A stretch of 64,000 nucleotides of DNA, taken from assembly GCA_035534235.1 (NCBI GenBank), contig DATLSH010000014.1, positions 13,261 to 77,260 of the forward strand, read 5' to 3'. Position numbers and translations under genes: made by a program. Shown one piece after another: positions 40,901-49,547 of this stretch (the first letter of the stretch is position 1; each line of letters opens with the position of its first letter). The notes below the pieces were generated by a model. That model did no database searches. It was not told the DNA's origin and worked only from the letters and a program-made list of their open reading frames with translations. The DNA is from Bog-473 sp035534235 (lineage in GTDB: Bacteria > Actinomycetota > Acidimicrobiia > Acidimicrobiales > RAAP-2).

Positions 40901-42958
40901 TCAGTGGGCTCGGGGCCGGCGCCGCCGGGACCGGCGCCACGTCCTGACCCACCAGAACAAGAGGACCAGACCGGCAAGCACGGTGAGCGCGACCCCCACA
41001 ATGGAGATGGCGGTGGAGTGCACGGTCACCACGGCGTGGGCCACCACAAGTTGACCGTCGGGTGTGCGCAGGGTCACGTCAATGGGAAGCCGGTCACCCG
41101 ACGAAATGGCCTGGGCCTGCACCCGGACCGAGGTGGTGGGGCGGTCGAGGTGCAGCGTCCTGGTCCTGCCGTCGGGAAATTTGAACTTGTCGCTGTCGAG
41201 CGACATGACCACGGTCACGCCGAAGTTGGCCGACGAGAGCACCGTGATCGGGATGGGCGCCGTGCGCGAAGTGAAGGTGACGGTGCGCTCGCTGGCCAGC
41301 GAAATGCTGCCCACCTGGTGGTCGAACGCGCGCATGTAGGTACTGATGGCCGCCGCGCGCTGGGTGGTGCTCAGGCCCTGGGCTTCGGCGGAGAGCAGCC
41401 CATCGGACAGCCCGTCCAGTGCCGGCGGGTGACCCGAGACGGCCCCGGAGAAGGAGACCAGTTCCTGTCGGGCCGCCATGATCCTCTGGGCGGCGCCGGC
41501 ACTGATCCGCCCCCTCCCGGTGGCACCCGTTTGCAATCCGAGGGACGACGGCTCCCTGTTGCCACCGGCGGGCACCTGGGCGAAGAACTGGCTCACCGTC
41601 ACCGGTGTCAGGGCCGGGTCGCCGGTCAAGCCGGTGAGCAGCGTTTCCATGAACGCGCCGGCAGGCTGCCATCCCGCTGGGGGGACCACCACCACGCCGC
41701 GCGGATCGGAGAGGAAGGCATTCTCGAAGTGGACGAAGGACAACCCCCCGAGCAGCTGGTCGGCGGCCAGGGTGGGGTCGCCCGGATCGGCGGTGAAGAG
41801 GCTGTCCAGCGCCCCGTTGGCCGTGGCCGCCCGGAAGCGGCCGGTGCGCCCCAGGTCGAGGGTGAAGGGCTGGGCGAAGGTGGTGTTGGCCGGGCCCCCG
41901 GGGGCCACGGCCCGGTCGTTGAGCACCAGCTGTCCGGCGCCGACTGCAGCCAGGCCGGCGGCGAGGTCAGTGCTGTCGGCCGCGGAGAGGGTGGAAGCCG
42001 TGTCGACCCACAGCCCCCCGCCCGGATGGAGCCCACCCTCCTTGAGCAGCTGGGTCCCCCGGCCCAGCTGGGCCGCGATCTCCCCGGTCAGCCCGGCCCC
42101 GATGAGGGCGGCCAGGCCGATGGGGACGTAGGGCGCGTCCAGGAGCTGATCGGCGCCGCCCGACCCGCCCGAGGGGGTGGTCACATCGGCCAGTTGGGCC
42201 AGCGCACGTGTGTCGGCGCGTCCACTCAGCCCGAGAAGGGTGGGCACGGCCGCCGGGCTCACGTCGACGGTCACCGGCACGGCACGGTGGGCCGCCAGGG
42301 CGGCCGCCATGGCGCCCGCCCCGGGCCCGCGCACCGGGGCGATCACGCAGACCCGCAGTGGACCGCCGGCCCCGGTCGGGCCGGCGGGCTCCTGGTAGGT
42401 GAGGAAGGTGGTGAACCGCGCCAGGGGGTTGGACGAACCCTTGCGGAGCAGGGCCACAGAGACCGGGTACACGTCGCCGCAGACCCCGGTGTCCGCGGTG
42501 CAGCCGAGGTCCACGGTCGGGTCACCGGCCGCGCACTTCGCCCCGGCGCCCGGGCCCGGTGCCGGTGCACCGGCCGTGCTGTCGGGCAGGACCGCCACGC
42601 AGGTGGAGGCGGAGCGCCCGTCGGCAGCGGCGGTCACCGCCACGTCGTTGAGCCGCAAGAGGATTCCCTTCTGCGGCGTGGCTGCCGTGGCTTGCTCGAA
42701 TTGGGAGAAGTTGTCTATCCGGCTGAAGAAGGTCACGCTGACGTGGAGATCGCGGGTAGGGACGCCGTTCCCCCGGACGCCCAGCGCCAGGGAGAACCAG
42801 GGTTGGGTGGGGGTCACCCAGGGGGTCTGGGACACCAGGACGAGCGGCGGGCCCCCAGCCGGAGCCTGCGGCGAGGCGATGGCGGGAGCGCCTCCCGCGA
42901 CAACGGCAGTGGACAGGACCAGCGTGCAGAGGGCGGCCTTGGCCCAGCGCATCGACAC
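40901..42958 (-). CDS. Secreted DUF6049-type protein
   Basis: This is a 685-residue exported protein with an N-terminal signal peptide (KAALCTLVLSTAVVAGGAPAIAS) and a C-terminal TM anchor (ISIVGVALTVLAGLVLLFWWV) ending in an Arg-rich tail. The bulk is a beta-rich ectodomain of DUF6049 type, as in the protein encoded before murJ in mycobacteria (Rv3909). Function is unknown; its place immediately upstream of murJ points to the cell envelope. It diverges from pcnA with 34 bp between starts, as in mycobacteria, although mutT is missing here. Confidence 0.82.
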   Translation of the reverse strand: MSMRWAKAALCTLVLSTAVVAGGAPAIASPQAPAGGPPLVLVSQTPWVTPTQPWFSLALGVRGNGVPTRDLHVSVTFFSRIDNFSQFEQATAATPQKGILLRLNDVAVTAAADGRSASTCVAVLPDSTAGAPAPGPGAGAKCAAGDPTVDLGCTADTGVCGDVYPVSVALLRKGSSNPLARFTTFLTYQEPAGPTGAGGPLRVCVIAPVRGPGAGAMAAALAAHRAVPVTVDVSPAAVPTLLGLSGRADTRALAQLADVTTPSGGSGGADQLLDAPYVPIGLAALIGAGLTGEIAAQLGRGTQLLKEGGLHPGGGLWVDTASTLSAADSTDLAAGLAAVGAGQLVLNDRAVAPGGPANTTFAQPFTLDLGRTGRFRAATANGALDSLFTADPGDPTLAADQLLGGLSFVHFENAFLSDPRGVVVVPPAGWQPAGAFMETLLTGLTGDPALTPVTVSQFFAQVPAGGNREPSSLGLQTGATGRGRISAGAAQRIMAARQELVSFSGAVSGHPPALDGLSDGLLSAEAQGLSTTQRAAAISTYMRAFDHQVGSISLASERTVTFTSRTAPIPITVLSSANFGVTVVMSLDSDKFKFPDGRTRTLHLDRPTTSVRVQAQAISSGDRLPIDVTLRTPDGQLVVAHAVVTVHSTAISIVGVALTVLAGLVLLFWWVRTWRRSRRRRPRAH

Positions 42959-42992
42959 AGGGACACGCTAGAGGGCGCACTACCGTGGGCGG

Positions 42993-44390
42993 GTGGAGTC
43001 CCCATCGGTGCCAGAACGGTTCCGCCCCCTGCTGGCCGCTACCAGTGACCTGGCCCGGCGGTTCACCGGCGCGGGGAGATCCCTCTATCTGGTCGGCGGC
43101 TCGGTGCGCGACGCGCTGTTCCCCGCCGGGACGCGGGAGAACACCGACTACGACCTGACCACCGACGCCCGGCCCGAGGAGATTGAGCGGCTGCTGCGCG
43201 GCTGGGCCGATGTCGTGTGGACCCAGGGGGCCCGTTTCGGCACCATCGGCTGCCGCAAGGACGCTCAGGTCTTTGAGGTCACCACACACCGGGCCGAGGT
43301 CTACGTGCCCGAGTCACGCCAGCCCACGGTGTCCTTCGGCGACGACATAGTGGAGGATCTCTCCCGGCGCGATTTCACCGTGAACGCGCTGGCCCTGCGC
43401 CTGCCCGACATGGAGCTGGTGGACCCCTTCGACGGGCTGGGTGACCTGGCCTCGGGCCGCTTGCGCACGCCGCTCGACCCGGAGGTGTCCTTCGGCGACG
43501 ACCCCCTGCGCATGCTCCGGGCGGCCCGCTTCACCGCCCGCTTCTCGCTGAAACCCGAACCGGCGCTGGAGGCGGCCATCGTGCGCATGCACGACCGCCT
43601 CTCCATAGTCTCGGCCGAGCGCATCCGTGACGAGTTGGACAAGATCGTGATGGTCGACGCACCGTCGGACGCGCTGTGGTTCATTGTGCGCACGGGGCTG
43701 GCCACCGAGTTCCTGCCCGAGCTGCCCGGACTGGCTCTTGAGCAGGATCCCATCCACCGTCACAAGGACGTCCTGGCCCACACGCTGGCCGTGGTGGACA
43801 AGACGTCGAAGGACCGGCTGCTCCGGCTGGCTGCCCTCTTCCATGACGTGGGCAAGCCCCGCACCCGCGCCATCGGCGAGGGCGGCGTGACCTTCCATCA
43901 TCACGAGGTGGTGGGGGCCCGCATGACCAGGACCCGCATGGAGGCGCTTCGCTACCCGGCCGCCGAGGTCGACACGGTGGTGCGCCTGGTCGAGCTCCAC
44001 CTGCGCTTCCACACCTACCGGTTGGGCTGGACCGACAGGGCGGTACGGCGCTACGTGCGCGACGCCGGTGACCTGCTCGGGCCGCTCAACGAGCTCACCC
44101 GTTGCGACTGCACCACCCGCAACGCCACCAAGGCGAGGGCCCTGGCCCGGCGCATGGACGAGCTGGAGGCCCGCATCGCCGAGCTCGGTCAGCAGGAGGA
44201 GCTGGAGCGCCTGCGTCCCGACCTCACGGGCCATCAGGTCATGGAGATCCTCGGCGTGGGACCCGGGCCGGCGATCGGCCGCGCCCTCGGGTTCCTCATG
44301 GAGCTCCGCCTGGACGAGGGCCCCCTGGGGGAGGAGGAGGCTGCGTCGCGGCTCCGGGCGTGGTGGGCCGGGCAACAGTCACTGTCCTGA
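42993..44390 (+). CDS. pcnA: CCA tRNA nucleotidyltransferase / poly(A) polymerase family
   Basis: This is a 465-residue class II nucleotidyltransferase with HD domain. The head domain has LVGGSVRDAL and the DxD metal pair in TDYDLTTDA (Asp52, Asp54); the neck contains RRDFTVNALAL and DPLRMLRAARF. The HD domain has RLAALFHDVGKPRTR. It adds or repairs the tRNA 3' CCA. Since tRNA-Leu here encodes CCA, the role may be mostly repair. It starts at GTG 42993, divergent from the DUF6049 gene. Confidence 0.93.
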   Translation: MESPSVPERFRPLLAATSDLARRFTGAGRSLYLVGGSVRDALFPAGTRENTDYDLTTDARPEEIERLLRGWADVVWTQGARFGTIGCRKDAQVFEVTTHRAEVYVPESRQPTVSFGDDIVEDLSRRDFTVNALALRLPDMELVDPFDGLGDLASGRLRTPLDPEVSFGDDPLRMLRAARFTARFSLKPEPALEAAIVRMHDRLSIVSAERIRDELDKIVMVDAPSDALWFIVRTGLATEFLPELPGLALEQDPIHRHKDVLAHTLAVVDKTSKDRLLRLAALFHDVGKPRTRAIGEGGVTFHHHEVVGARMTRTRMEALRYPAAEVDTVVRLVELHLRFHTYRLGWTDRAVRRYVRDAGDLLGPLNELTRCDCTTRNATKARALARRMDELEARIAELGQQEELERLRPDLTGHQVMEILGVGPGPAIGRALGFLMELRLDEGPLGEEEAASRLRAWWAGQQSLS

Positions 44391-44411
44391 GCCGGCGGAC
44401 GCGCCCCCGCT

Positions 44412-45512
44412 TCAGTCGGCCGGCCAGGACTCGCCGCGGCCCCCTTTGGCGAAGGACTCCACCAGTTCCTGAGCTACGTCGTCGTGGTACTGCACCGGGG
44501 GCGACTTCATGAAGTACGCCGACGGCCCGAGCAGCGGGCCACCGATGCCGCGGTCGAGGGCCAGCTTGGCGCAGCGCACCGCGTCAATGATGACGCCGGC
44601 CGAGTTGGGTGAGTCCCACACCTCAAGCTTGAGCTCAAGGTTCAGCGGGACGTCACCGAAGTTGCGCCCCTCCATGCGGATGTAGGCCCATTTGCGGTCC
44701 TTCAGCCACGGCACATGGTCCGAGGGGCCGATGTGGACGTCGTCGGCGTCCAGCACACTGTCTTCAATCTGGCTGGTCACCGCCTGGGTCTTGGAGATCT
44801 TCTTGGACTCAAGGCGTTCGCGCTCGAGCATGTTCTTGAAGTCCATGTTCCCGCCCACGTTCAACTGGTAGGTGTGGTCCAGCGCCAACCCGCGGTCCTC
44901 GAAGAGCCGGGTCAGGATGCGGTGCACAATGGTGGAGCCGACCTGGCTCTTGATGTCGTCACCGACGATCGGCACGCCGGCATCGCGGAACTTGCGGGCC
45001 CACACGGGATCCGAGGCGATGAATACGGGGATGGCGTTGACGAAGGCCACACCGGCGTCGATGCAGGCCTGGGCGTAGTGGCGCTGGGCCTGCTCGGACC
45101 CGACCGGGAGGTAGGAGACCAGGACGTCGGCCTTGGCGTCGCGCAGAGCCTGGGCCACGTCCACCGGAGCGGCCGGTGACTCCTCGACCACCTCGCGGTA
45201 GTACTTGCCCAAGCCGTCGAACGTGGGCCCGCGCTGGACGGTCACCCCGATTTCGCCCACGTCGGCGAAGCGGATGGTGTTGTTGAGCCCGGCATGCATG
45301 GCCTTGCCCAGGTCGGTCCCCACCTTGGTCTGGTCCACGTCGAAGGCCGCCACCGGGACGAGGTCACGCACGTGGTAGCCCCCGAGCACGACGTTCATCA
45401 GGCCGGGCACCGTCTCGTCGGGCTGGGCGTCCTGGTAGTACGTGATCCCCTGAATCAGGGAGCTGGCGCAGTTGCCGACGCCGGCGATCGCCAGTCGGAT
45501 GGGGCTGCTCAT
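44412..45512 (-). CDS. ino1: Inositol-3-phosphate synthase
   Basis: This is a 366-residue NAD-dependent enzyme that makes myo-inositol 3-phosphate from glucose 6-phosphate, the entry to phosphatidylinositol and mycothiol. The NAD motif is LAIAGVGNCASSLIQGI; the core catalytic run includes VGDDIKSQVGSTIVHRIL and LNVGGNMDFKNML. ATG 45512 has GGAGGAGAC upstream and overlaps the padR stop (ATGA). The PadR-ino1 pairing is conserved in actinobacteria, so PadR likely controls it. Confidence 0.95.
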   Translation of the reverse strand: MSSPIRLAIAGVGNCASSLIQGITYYQDAQPDETVPGLMNVVLGGYHVRDLVPVAAFDVDQTKVGTDLGKAMHAGLNNTIRFADVGEIGVTVQRGPTFDGLGKYYREVVEESPAAPVDVAQALRDAKADVLVSYLPVGSEQAQRHYAQACIDAGVAFVNAIPVFIASDPVWARKFRDAGVPIVGDDIKSQVGSTIVHRILTRLFEDRGLALDHTYQLNVGGNMDFKNMLERERLESKKISKTQAVTSQIEDSVLDADDVHIGPSDHVPWLKDRKWAYIRMEGRNFGDVPLNLELKLEVWDSPNSAGVIIDAVRCAKLALDRGIGGPLLGPSAYFMKSPPVQYHDDVAQELVESFAKGGRGESWPAD

Positions 45513-46147
45513 CGGGTGTCTCCTCCATAGGTCAACCCGATCGTGACCGGGTGGGTGTTGGTACGTTCGGCGGCAATGAGGCGGTCGAGCCAGGCGATGT
45601 CCTGGGCCACGCTGTCGGCCGTGTGCTGCACCACCGAGCGCGCGTAGACGTCGAGGTCGGGGCTGTGCCCTTCGGTTTCGGCCAGGCGTTGGACCAGTTG
45701 GGCCCGGCGGCGCTCCAGCAGGGCGAGCCGGGCTTGGGGAGCCAGGTGGCGGGCGAAGGCCAGGTGGAGGCCGAAGCTGCGGGCGTCGTCGACGGAGCCG
45801 CCGTCGGCCAGCAGCTCGGTGAAGAGCAGCCGGCCCTTCTCGGTGATCCGGTAGACCTTCTTGCCCCGGCGCGAGCGTGCAGGGGAGTGGAGGCGGGCCC
45901 GCATGACCGCCAGCTCTCCGCTGAGAGAGCCGGTGGGCGGTGCAGGAGCCGACCCGGTGACCCCGGGGACCGCCTGACCCTCGGTGGCCACCACCGCGCC
46001 CGACTTCTCCAGCCGGGTCAGCGCCGGATAGATCGATCCGAACGAGACGTTGGCCAGAATGCCCAGGTTGTCCCGGAGCTGCCGCCTGATCTCGTAGCCG
46101 TGGAGGTCCTTCTCTTCGAGGAGTCCCAGGATTGCCATGTCCAACAT
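45509..46147 (-). CDS. PadR-family transcriptional regulator
   Basis: This is a 212-residue repressor-type protein with the PadR winged helix at residues 1-85 (MLDMAILGLLEEKDLHGYEIRRQL, SFGSIYPALTRLEKSGAV, KVYRITEKGR). A mid-domain Ala/Gly insertion between the wing strands (about 55-88) is longer than usual. The C-terminal helical domain (LAFARHLAPQARLALLERRRAQLVQRLAE) mediates dimerisation. It is first in the operon with ino1, and a perfect palindrome lies 9 bp upstream of the start, indicating autoregulation. Confidence 0.92.
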   Translation of the reverse strand: MLDMAILGLLEEKDLHGYEIRRQLRDNLGILANVSFGSIYPALTRLEKSGAVVATEGQAVPGVTGSAPAPPTGSLSGELAVMRARLHSPARSRRGKKVYRITEKGRLLFTELLADGGSVDDARSFGLHLAFARHLAPQARLALLERRRAQLVQRLAETEGHSPDLDVYARSVVQHTADSVAQDIAWLDRLIAAERTNTHPVTIGLTYGGDTR

Positions 46148-46156
46148 TGCGAATCA

Positions 46157-46175
46157 CTATATCGGATCGATATAG
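46157..46175. promoter_or_regulatory. PadR operator palindrome
   Basis: CTATATCGGATCGATATAG is an 8-bp perfect inverted repeat (CTATATCG / CGATATAG) with a 3-bp centre, placed right upstream of the padR start at 46147. It also faces the divergent DUF5318/panB promoter. Its AT-rich ATATCG half-sites fit known PadR boxes. Confidence 0.8.
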
Positions 46176-46270
46176 CGTAGTAAACAGTTCTGTCACCTGA
46201 TGATCACTGAGCAGCCCGATTGCCCGACCATGGGCGGTCCTTTCCGTGCGTGAGGGGTAGCCTGGCGCCC

Positions 46271-46699
46271 GTGTCCGTCACCTCGGAACCGAGGTCGTCC
46301 TCCCGAGCGGTGAGCCCTGACGCCGCGGCCCAGGTGGAGTACCGGATCGTGCGCAACGGCGTGGTGCGCGACGTGGAGCGGGGCCGGGTCCTGAAGGTCG
46401 ACGTCTGCGATGCCCACCCCGAGCTCCTCCGGGCGGCTCGCAACGTGGGGCGGCCCACCAAGGAGGTCTGCCCGATCTGCGACGAGGGAAGGCTGGTGAC
46501 GGTGACCTTCGTCTTCGGGTCCAAGCTCCCCGCCGGTGGACGCTGCCCGGGGACGGCGGCCGAACTGAAGGCCCTGTGCCGCCGGTCCGAGCCGGTGCTC
46601 TGCTTCGAAGTCGAGGTCTGCCCGGACTGCGCCTGGCACCACCTGATGAAGAGGTACCGGGCCGGGGGCACCAGGGCCCCCCGGAAGGCGGTCCGGTGA
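46271..46699 (+). CDS. DUF5318 zinc-ribbon-like protein
   Basis: This is a 142-residue protein. Two Cys pairs (VCPICDEG and VCPDCAWHH) suggest a zinc-binding fold. The conserved run VCDAHPELLRAARNVG and VTFVFGSKLPAGGRC match DUF5318 (as in Rv0049, which also neighbours padR/ino1). Function is unknown. GTG 46271 is preceded by TAGCCT about 8 nt upstream, so the mRNA may be leaderless. It overlaps panB by GTGA. Confidence 0.82.
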   Translation: MSVTSEPRSSSRAVSPDAAAQVEYRIVRNGVVRDVERGRVLKVDVCDAHPELLRAARNVGRPTKEVCPICDEGRLVTVTFVFGSKLPAGGRCPGTAAELKALCRRSEPVLCFEVEVCPDCAWHHLMKRYRAGGTRAPRKAVR

Positions 46700-47535
46700 G
46701 CGGGACCGCGGTCACGGTCCCCGCAATACGGGCGCGCAAGCGTCGGGACGGCGCCACGCCCATCGTCATGGTCACGGCCTACGACGAGCCGGGCGCCCGT
46801 ATCGTCTCCGACGCCGGGGTGGACATCGTGCTGGTGGGGGACTCGGTGGCCAACACGGTCCTCGGTTACGAGGACCCGCTGCACGTCGACATCGGCGTCA
46901 TGGCCCATCACGTGGCGGCCGTGGCCCGGGCCAAGCCGCGCTGCCTGATCCTCGGTGACATGCCGTGGATGAGCTACCACCTCTCGACGGACGATGCCGT
47001 GCGCAACGCGGCCACCCTGATCCGGGCCGGTGCCCACGCGGTCAAGCTGGAGGGCGGCCGGGCCCGCCTGCCGGTGGTGGAGGCCATCATCCGCGCCGAA
47101 ATACCTGTCATGGGCCACCTCGGGCTCACCCCCCAGTCGGTGTTGGCCATGGGGGGCTTCCGGGTCCAGGCCAAGAGCGTCGATGCCGCCGGCGCACTGC
47201 TTGGCGCCGCCAAGGCCCTCACCGAGGCCGGCTGCTTCGCCTTCGTCATAGAGGGGGTGCCCGACGTGGTGGGCGCCGCCGTGACCGCGGCCGTGCCGGT
47301 GCCCACCATCGGCATCGGGGCAGGCCCCTCCACAGACGGCCAGGTCCTGGTCTTCCACGACCTGCTCGGGCTGGGGTCCGCGCCACCGCCCAAGTTCGTG
47401 CGCCAGTACGCCGCGCTGGGGCGCCTGGCCACCGAGGCGGTGGCCGCCTTCGCCGAGGATGTGCGCCGGGGCGATTTCCCCAGCGACGACGAGAGCTACC
47501 ACGGCTCGGCCGAACTGGGGGACTCGCTCTCCTGA
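46696..47535 (+). CDS. panB: 3-Methyl-2-oxobutanoate hydroxymethyltransferase
   Basis: This is a 279-residue ketopantoate synthase in the pantothenate/CoA pathway. Motifs are IVMVTAYDEPGARI, LVGDSVANTVLGY (metal-binding DS), ILGDMPWMSYH, VKLEGG, MGHLGLTPQS, and the catalytic Glu in FVIEGVP. GTG 46696 overlaps the DUF5318 stop (GTGA). It occupies the slot where mycobacteria carry ponA1. Confidence 0.95.
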   Translation: MSGTAVTVPAIRARKRRDGATPIVMVTAYDEPGARIVSDAGVDIVLVGDSVANTVLGYEDPLHVDIGVMAHHVAAVARAKPRCLILGDMPWMSYHLSTDDAVRNAATLIRAGAHAVKLEGGRARLPVVEAIIRAEIPVMGHLGLTPQSVLAMGGFRVQAKSVDAAGALLGAAKALTEAGCFAFVIEGVPDVVGAAVTAAVPVPTIGIGAGPSTDGQVLVFHDLLGLGSAPPPKFVRQYAALGRLATEAVAAFAEDVRRGDFPSDDESYHGSAELGDSLS

Positions 47536-47597
47536 GGCTGCGGCGCCGGCGGTGCCGCCTGCCGGTTGGGCTAGCATGGCGCCCCGCAACAGACCCT

Positions 47598-47633
47598 GCC
47601 CCCGACCGTCGGGGGCCCGGGCTCCACGCCCGG
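47598..47633 (+). promoter_or_regulatory. Two stacked hairpins in the rpsF leader
   Basis: GCCCCCGA-CCG-TCGGGGGC (47598-47616) and CCGGGC-TCCAC-GCCCGG (47617-47633) are adjacent stems just before the ribosome binding site of rpsF. Bacterial rpsF leaders often carry an S6:S18-binding RNA with a conserved CCG element. The CCG here is in a loop, so the match is suggestive only. Confidence 0.4.
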
Positions 47634-47655
47634 TCCAGAGGGAGGTAAGCCGCAC

Positions 47656-47985
47656 ATGCGGCCTTACGAAGTCATGGCCATATTTGAGGCCACCACCGAG
47701 CCCACCGTCATTCAAGGGGTGATCGACCACGCCCTTGAGGTCATTCGCAGCACGGGGGGCAACCCGGGCGCCATCGACCGCTGGGGCAAGCGCACCTTCG
47801 CCTACGAGGTGAACCACAAGCGCGAGGGCTACTACGTGGTGATCGAATTCTCCGCCGGGACCCAGACGGTGGCTGACCTCGACCGGATGCTCGGTCTGGC
47901 CGACGAGATCGTCCGTCACAAAATCGTGCGCCTGCCCGAGGCGAAAATGGCCAAGGTCGCGGCGGCCCAGCCGGCCGGCCACTGA
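47656..47985 (+). CDS. rpsF: 30S ribosomal protein S6
   Basis: This is a 109-residue S6. It opens with RPYEVMAIFEATTEP and has the central RWGKRTFAYEVNHKREGYYVVIEF and terminal IVRHKIVRLPE, all typical. GAGGGAGG precedes ATG 47656. It is first gene of the conserved rpsF-ssb-rpsR-rplI run. Confidence 0.97.
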   Translation: MRPYEVMAIFEATTEPTVIQGVIDHALEVIRSTGGNPGAIDRWGKRTFAYEVNHKREGYYVVIEFSAGTQTVADLDRMLGLADEIVRHKIVRLPEAKMAKVAAAQPAGH

Positions 47986-48009
47986 TCCGCAGGCCGGAAG
48001 GAGAGGACA

Positions 48010-48483
48010 ATGCCGACAGACAACAGCGTGATCCTGGTGGGCAACATCACCCGTGACCCCGAACTTCGCTTCACCAACACCGGGCAGCCGACTGCAAGCT
48101 TCGGGCTGGCGGTCAACCGGCGCTGGCAGAACCGCCAGACCCAGGAGTGGGAGGAAGCCACCTCCTTTTTCGACGTGGTGTGCTGGCGCGAGATGGCCGA
48201 GAACGTGAGCGAGACCCTCACGCGGGGTGCCCGGGTCATGGTGGCCGGTCGTCTAGAGCAGCGCAGCTGGGAGACCCAGGAAGGTGACAAGCGCTCCAAG
48301 GTCGAGGTGGTGGCCGATGAGATCGGGCCCTCGCTGCGCTGGGCCACGGCGCAGATCACCAAGAACGAGCGCAAGAGCCCGGGTGACGGGCCCTCACGCG
48401 GCGGGGGCGGGAACCGGCAGGCGCCCGCACCACCGCCGGTTGCCCCCGACAGCGGATACGGATTCGACGAGGAGCCCTTCTGA
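48010..48483 (+). CDS. ssb: Single-stranded DNA-binding protein
   Basis: This is a 157-residue SSB. The OB fold (NSVILVGNITRDPELRFTNTGQPTASFGLAVNR to RVMVAGRLEQRSWETQEG) is followed by a Gly/Pro-rich tail that ends with the acidic tip YGFDEEPF, which recruits replication partners. The stop codon's last base is the first base of the rpsR start, so translation is coupled. Confidence 0.97.
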   Translation: MPTDNSVILVGNITRDPELRFTNTGQPTASFGLAVNRRWQNRQTQEWEEATSFFDVVCWREMAENVSETLTRGARVMVAGRLEQRSWETQEGDKRSKVEVVADEIGPSLRWATAQITKNERKSPGDGPSRGGGGNRQAPAPPPVAPDSGYGFDEEPF

Positions 48484-49031
48484 TGGCACGGAACAACCAA
48501 CGCGGAGGGACCACGACGCGTCGTGCCCCCAAGGATCTGGGACGGCGGGTCAAGAAGAAGCCCTGCGCGCTCTGCCGGGACAAGACCGAATGGGTCGATT
48601 ACAAGGACGTCCCCATGCTGCGCAAGTACATGAGCGACCGGGGCAAGATCCGCTCGCGCCGGGTCACCGGGAACTGCGCCCAGCATCAGCGGGCGCTGGC
48701 CCAGGCCATCAAGACGGCCCGCGAGCTGGTCCTCCTGCCCTACACCCAGCGCACGGTGACCGAGCGCCCGGGCGGCCGCGGCGGCGGGCGGGACCGGGGC
48801 GAGCGGGGCGAGCGCGCCGAGCGGACGCTCAGCGACACCCTTTCGGCCGACGCACCCCGCGACCGGCAGGCCAGCGTCGAGGTGCTCGACCAGGGGGGCG
48901 TCGACGCCCTCGAGGGTGCCGCCGCCGAGCCGGTGGTCGATGAGGATGCCGCCGGGGAAGGTGCCGTCGGAGAAGCCGTCACCGGGGAAGCCGCCGGCGC
49001 CGAGGCGCCGGCCGGGGATGGTGAGGCATGA
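48483..49031 (+). CDS. rpsR: 30S ribosomal protein S18 with long C-terminal extension
   Basis: This is a 182-residue protein. Residues 1-92 are a complete zinc-type S18 (Cys28, Cys31; Cys65, His68; KDVPMLRKYMSDRGKIRSRRVTGNC). About 90 further residues begin Arg/Gly-rich (GGRGGGRDRGERGERAERT) and become acidic and Ala/Glu/Gly-rich; S18 normally ends at 75-90 residues. The frame remains open with no frameshift sign, and the end overlaps rplI by ATGA, so the tail seems genuine. Its role is unknown. Confidence 0.93.
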   Translation: MARNNQRGGTTTRRAPKDLGRRVKKKPCALCRDKTEWVDYKDVPMLRKYMSDRGKIRSRRVTGNCAQHQRALAQAIKTARELVLLPYTQRTVTERPGGRGGGRDRGERGERAERTLSDTLSADAPRDRQASVEVLDQGGVDALEGAAAEPVVDEDAAGEGAVGEAVTGEAAGAEAPAGDGEA

Positions 49032-49477
49032 AGGTCCTTCTCCGCGACGACATTGCCGGCGTGGGACGCCGCGGAGACATCGTCAAGGTGGCGGGCGGCT
49101 TCGCCCGCAACTTCCTCCTGCCCGAGGGTCGGGCCATTGTGGCGACCGCCGGAGTGGAGGGGCAGGCCGAGCAGATGCGCCGCGGCCGTGACCTGCGCGA
49201 GGCCCAGGACAGGGGGGCGGCAGAGGAGCAGGCGAAGATCCTCGCCGGCGCCGTGGTCCCGGTCTCGGCCCGGGCCGGCGGCGGGGGGAGGCTGTTCGGC
49301 TCCATCGGCCCCCTCGATGTCGTGGAGGCCATCAGGGCGGCCAAGGGCGTGGAGGTCGACCGCAGGCACGTGGTCATGCCCGAGCACATTAAGGAGACGG
49401 GTTCCTTCGAGGTCACCGTCGAGCTGTTCGACGGTGTGGCCGCCGTGGTGACCCTGGAGGTCACAGCTTCTTCCTGA
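49028..49477 (+). CDS. rplI: 50S ribosomal protein L9
   Basis: This is a 149-residue L9 with the usual N-domain KVLLRDDIAGVGRRGDIVKVAGGFARNFLLPEGRA, a connecting helix and the C-domain VEVDRRHVVMPEHIKETGSFEVTVELFDGV. ATG 49028 overlaps the rpsR stop by 4 nt. Confidence 0.97.
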   Translation: MKVLLRDDIAGVGRRGDIVKVAGGFARNFLLPEGRAIVATAGVEGQAEQMRRGRDLREAQDRGAAEEQAKILAGAVVPVSARAGGGGRLFGSIGPLDVVEAIRAAKGVEVDRRHVVMPEHIKETGSFEVTVELFDGVAAVVTLEVTASS

Positions 49478-49547
49478 GCCGTGGGGCCGGCATCCGCGTT
49501 GTGACACCCCGCGCCCACCATTGTGGGGTGCCGATGCCCCCGCCACC

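Noticed and set aside
40874..43048. A 724-codon plus-strand open frame opposite the DUF6049 gene, and similar long antisense frames at 3619-4824, 24737-25768, 27540-28712, 37030-38157, 39304-41001 and 52541-53917
   Set aside because: All are mirror or shifted frames of well-supported genes in GC-rich DNA. Their products are Arg/Gly/Pro/Ala-rich without domain motifs.
45960..46000. Frameshift in padR because of its Ala/Gly insertion
   Set aside because: The frame continues intact to the conserved C-terminal helices, so it is a loop insertion, not a break.
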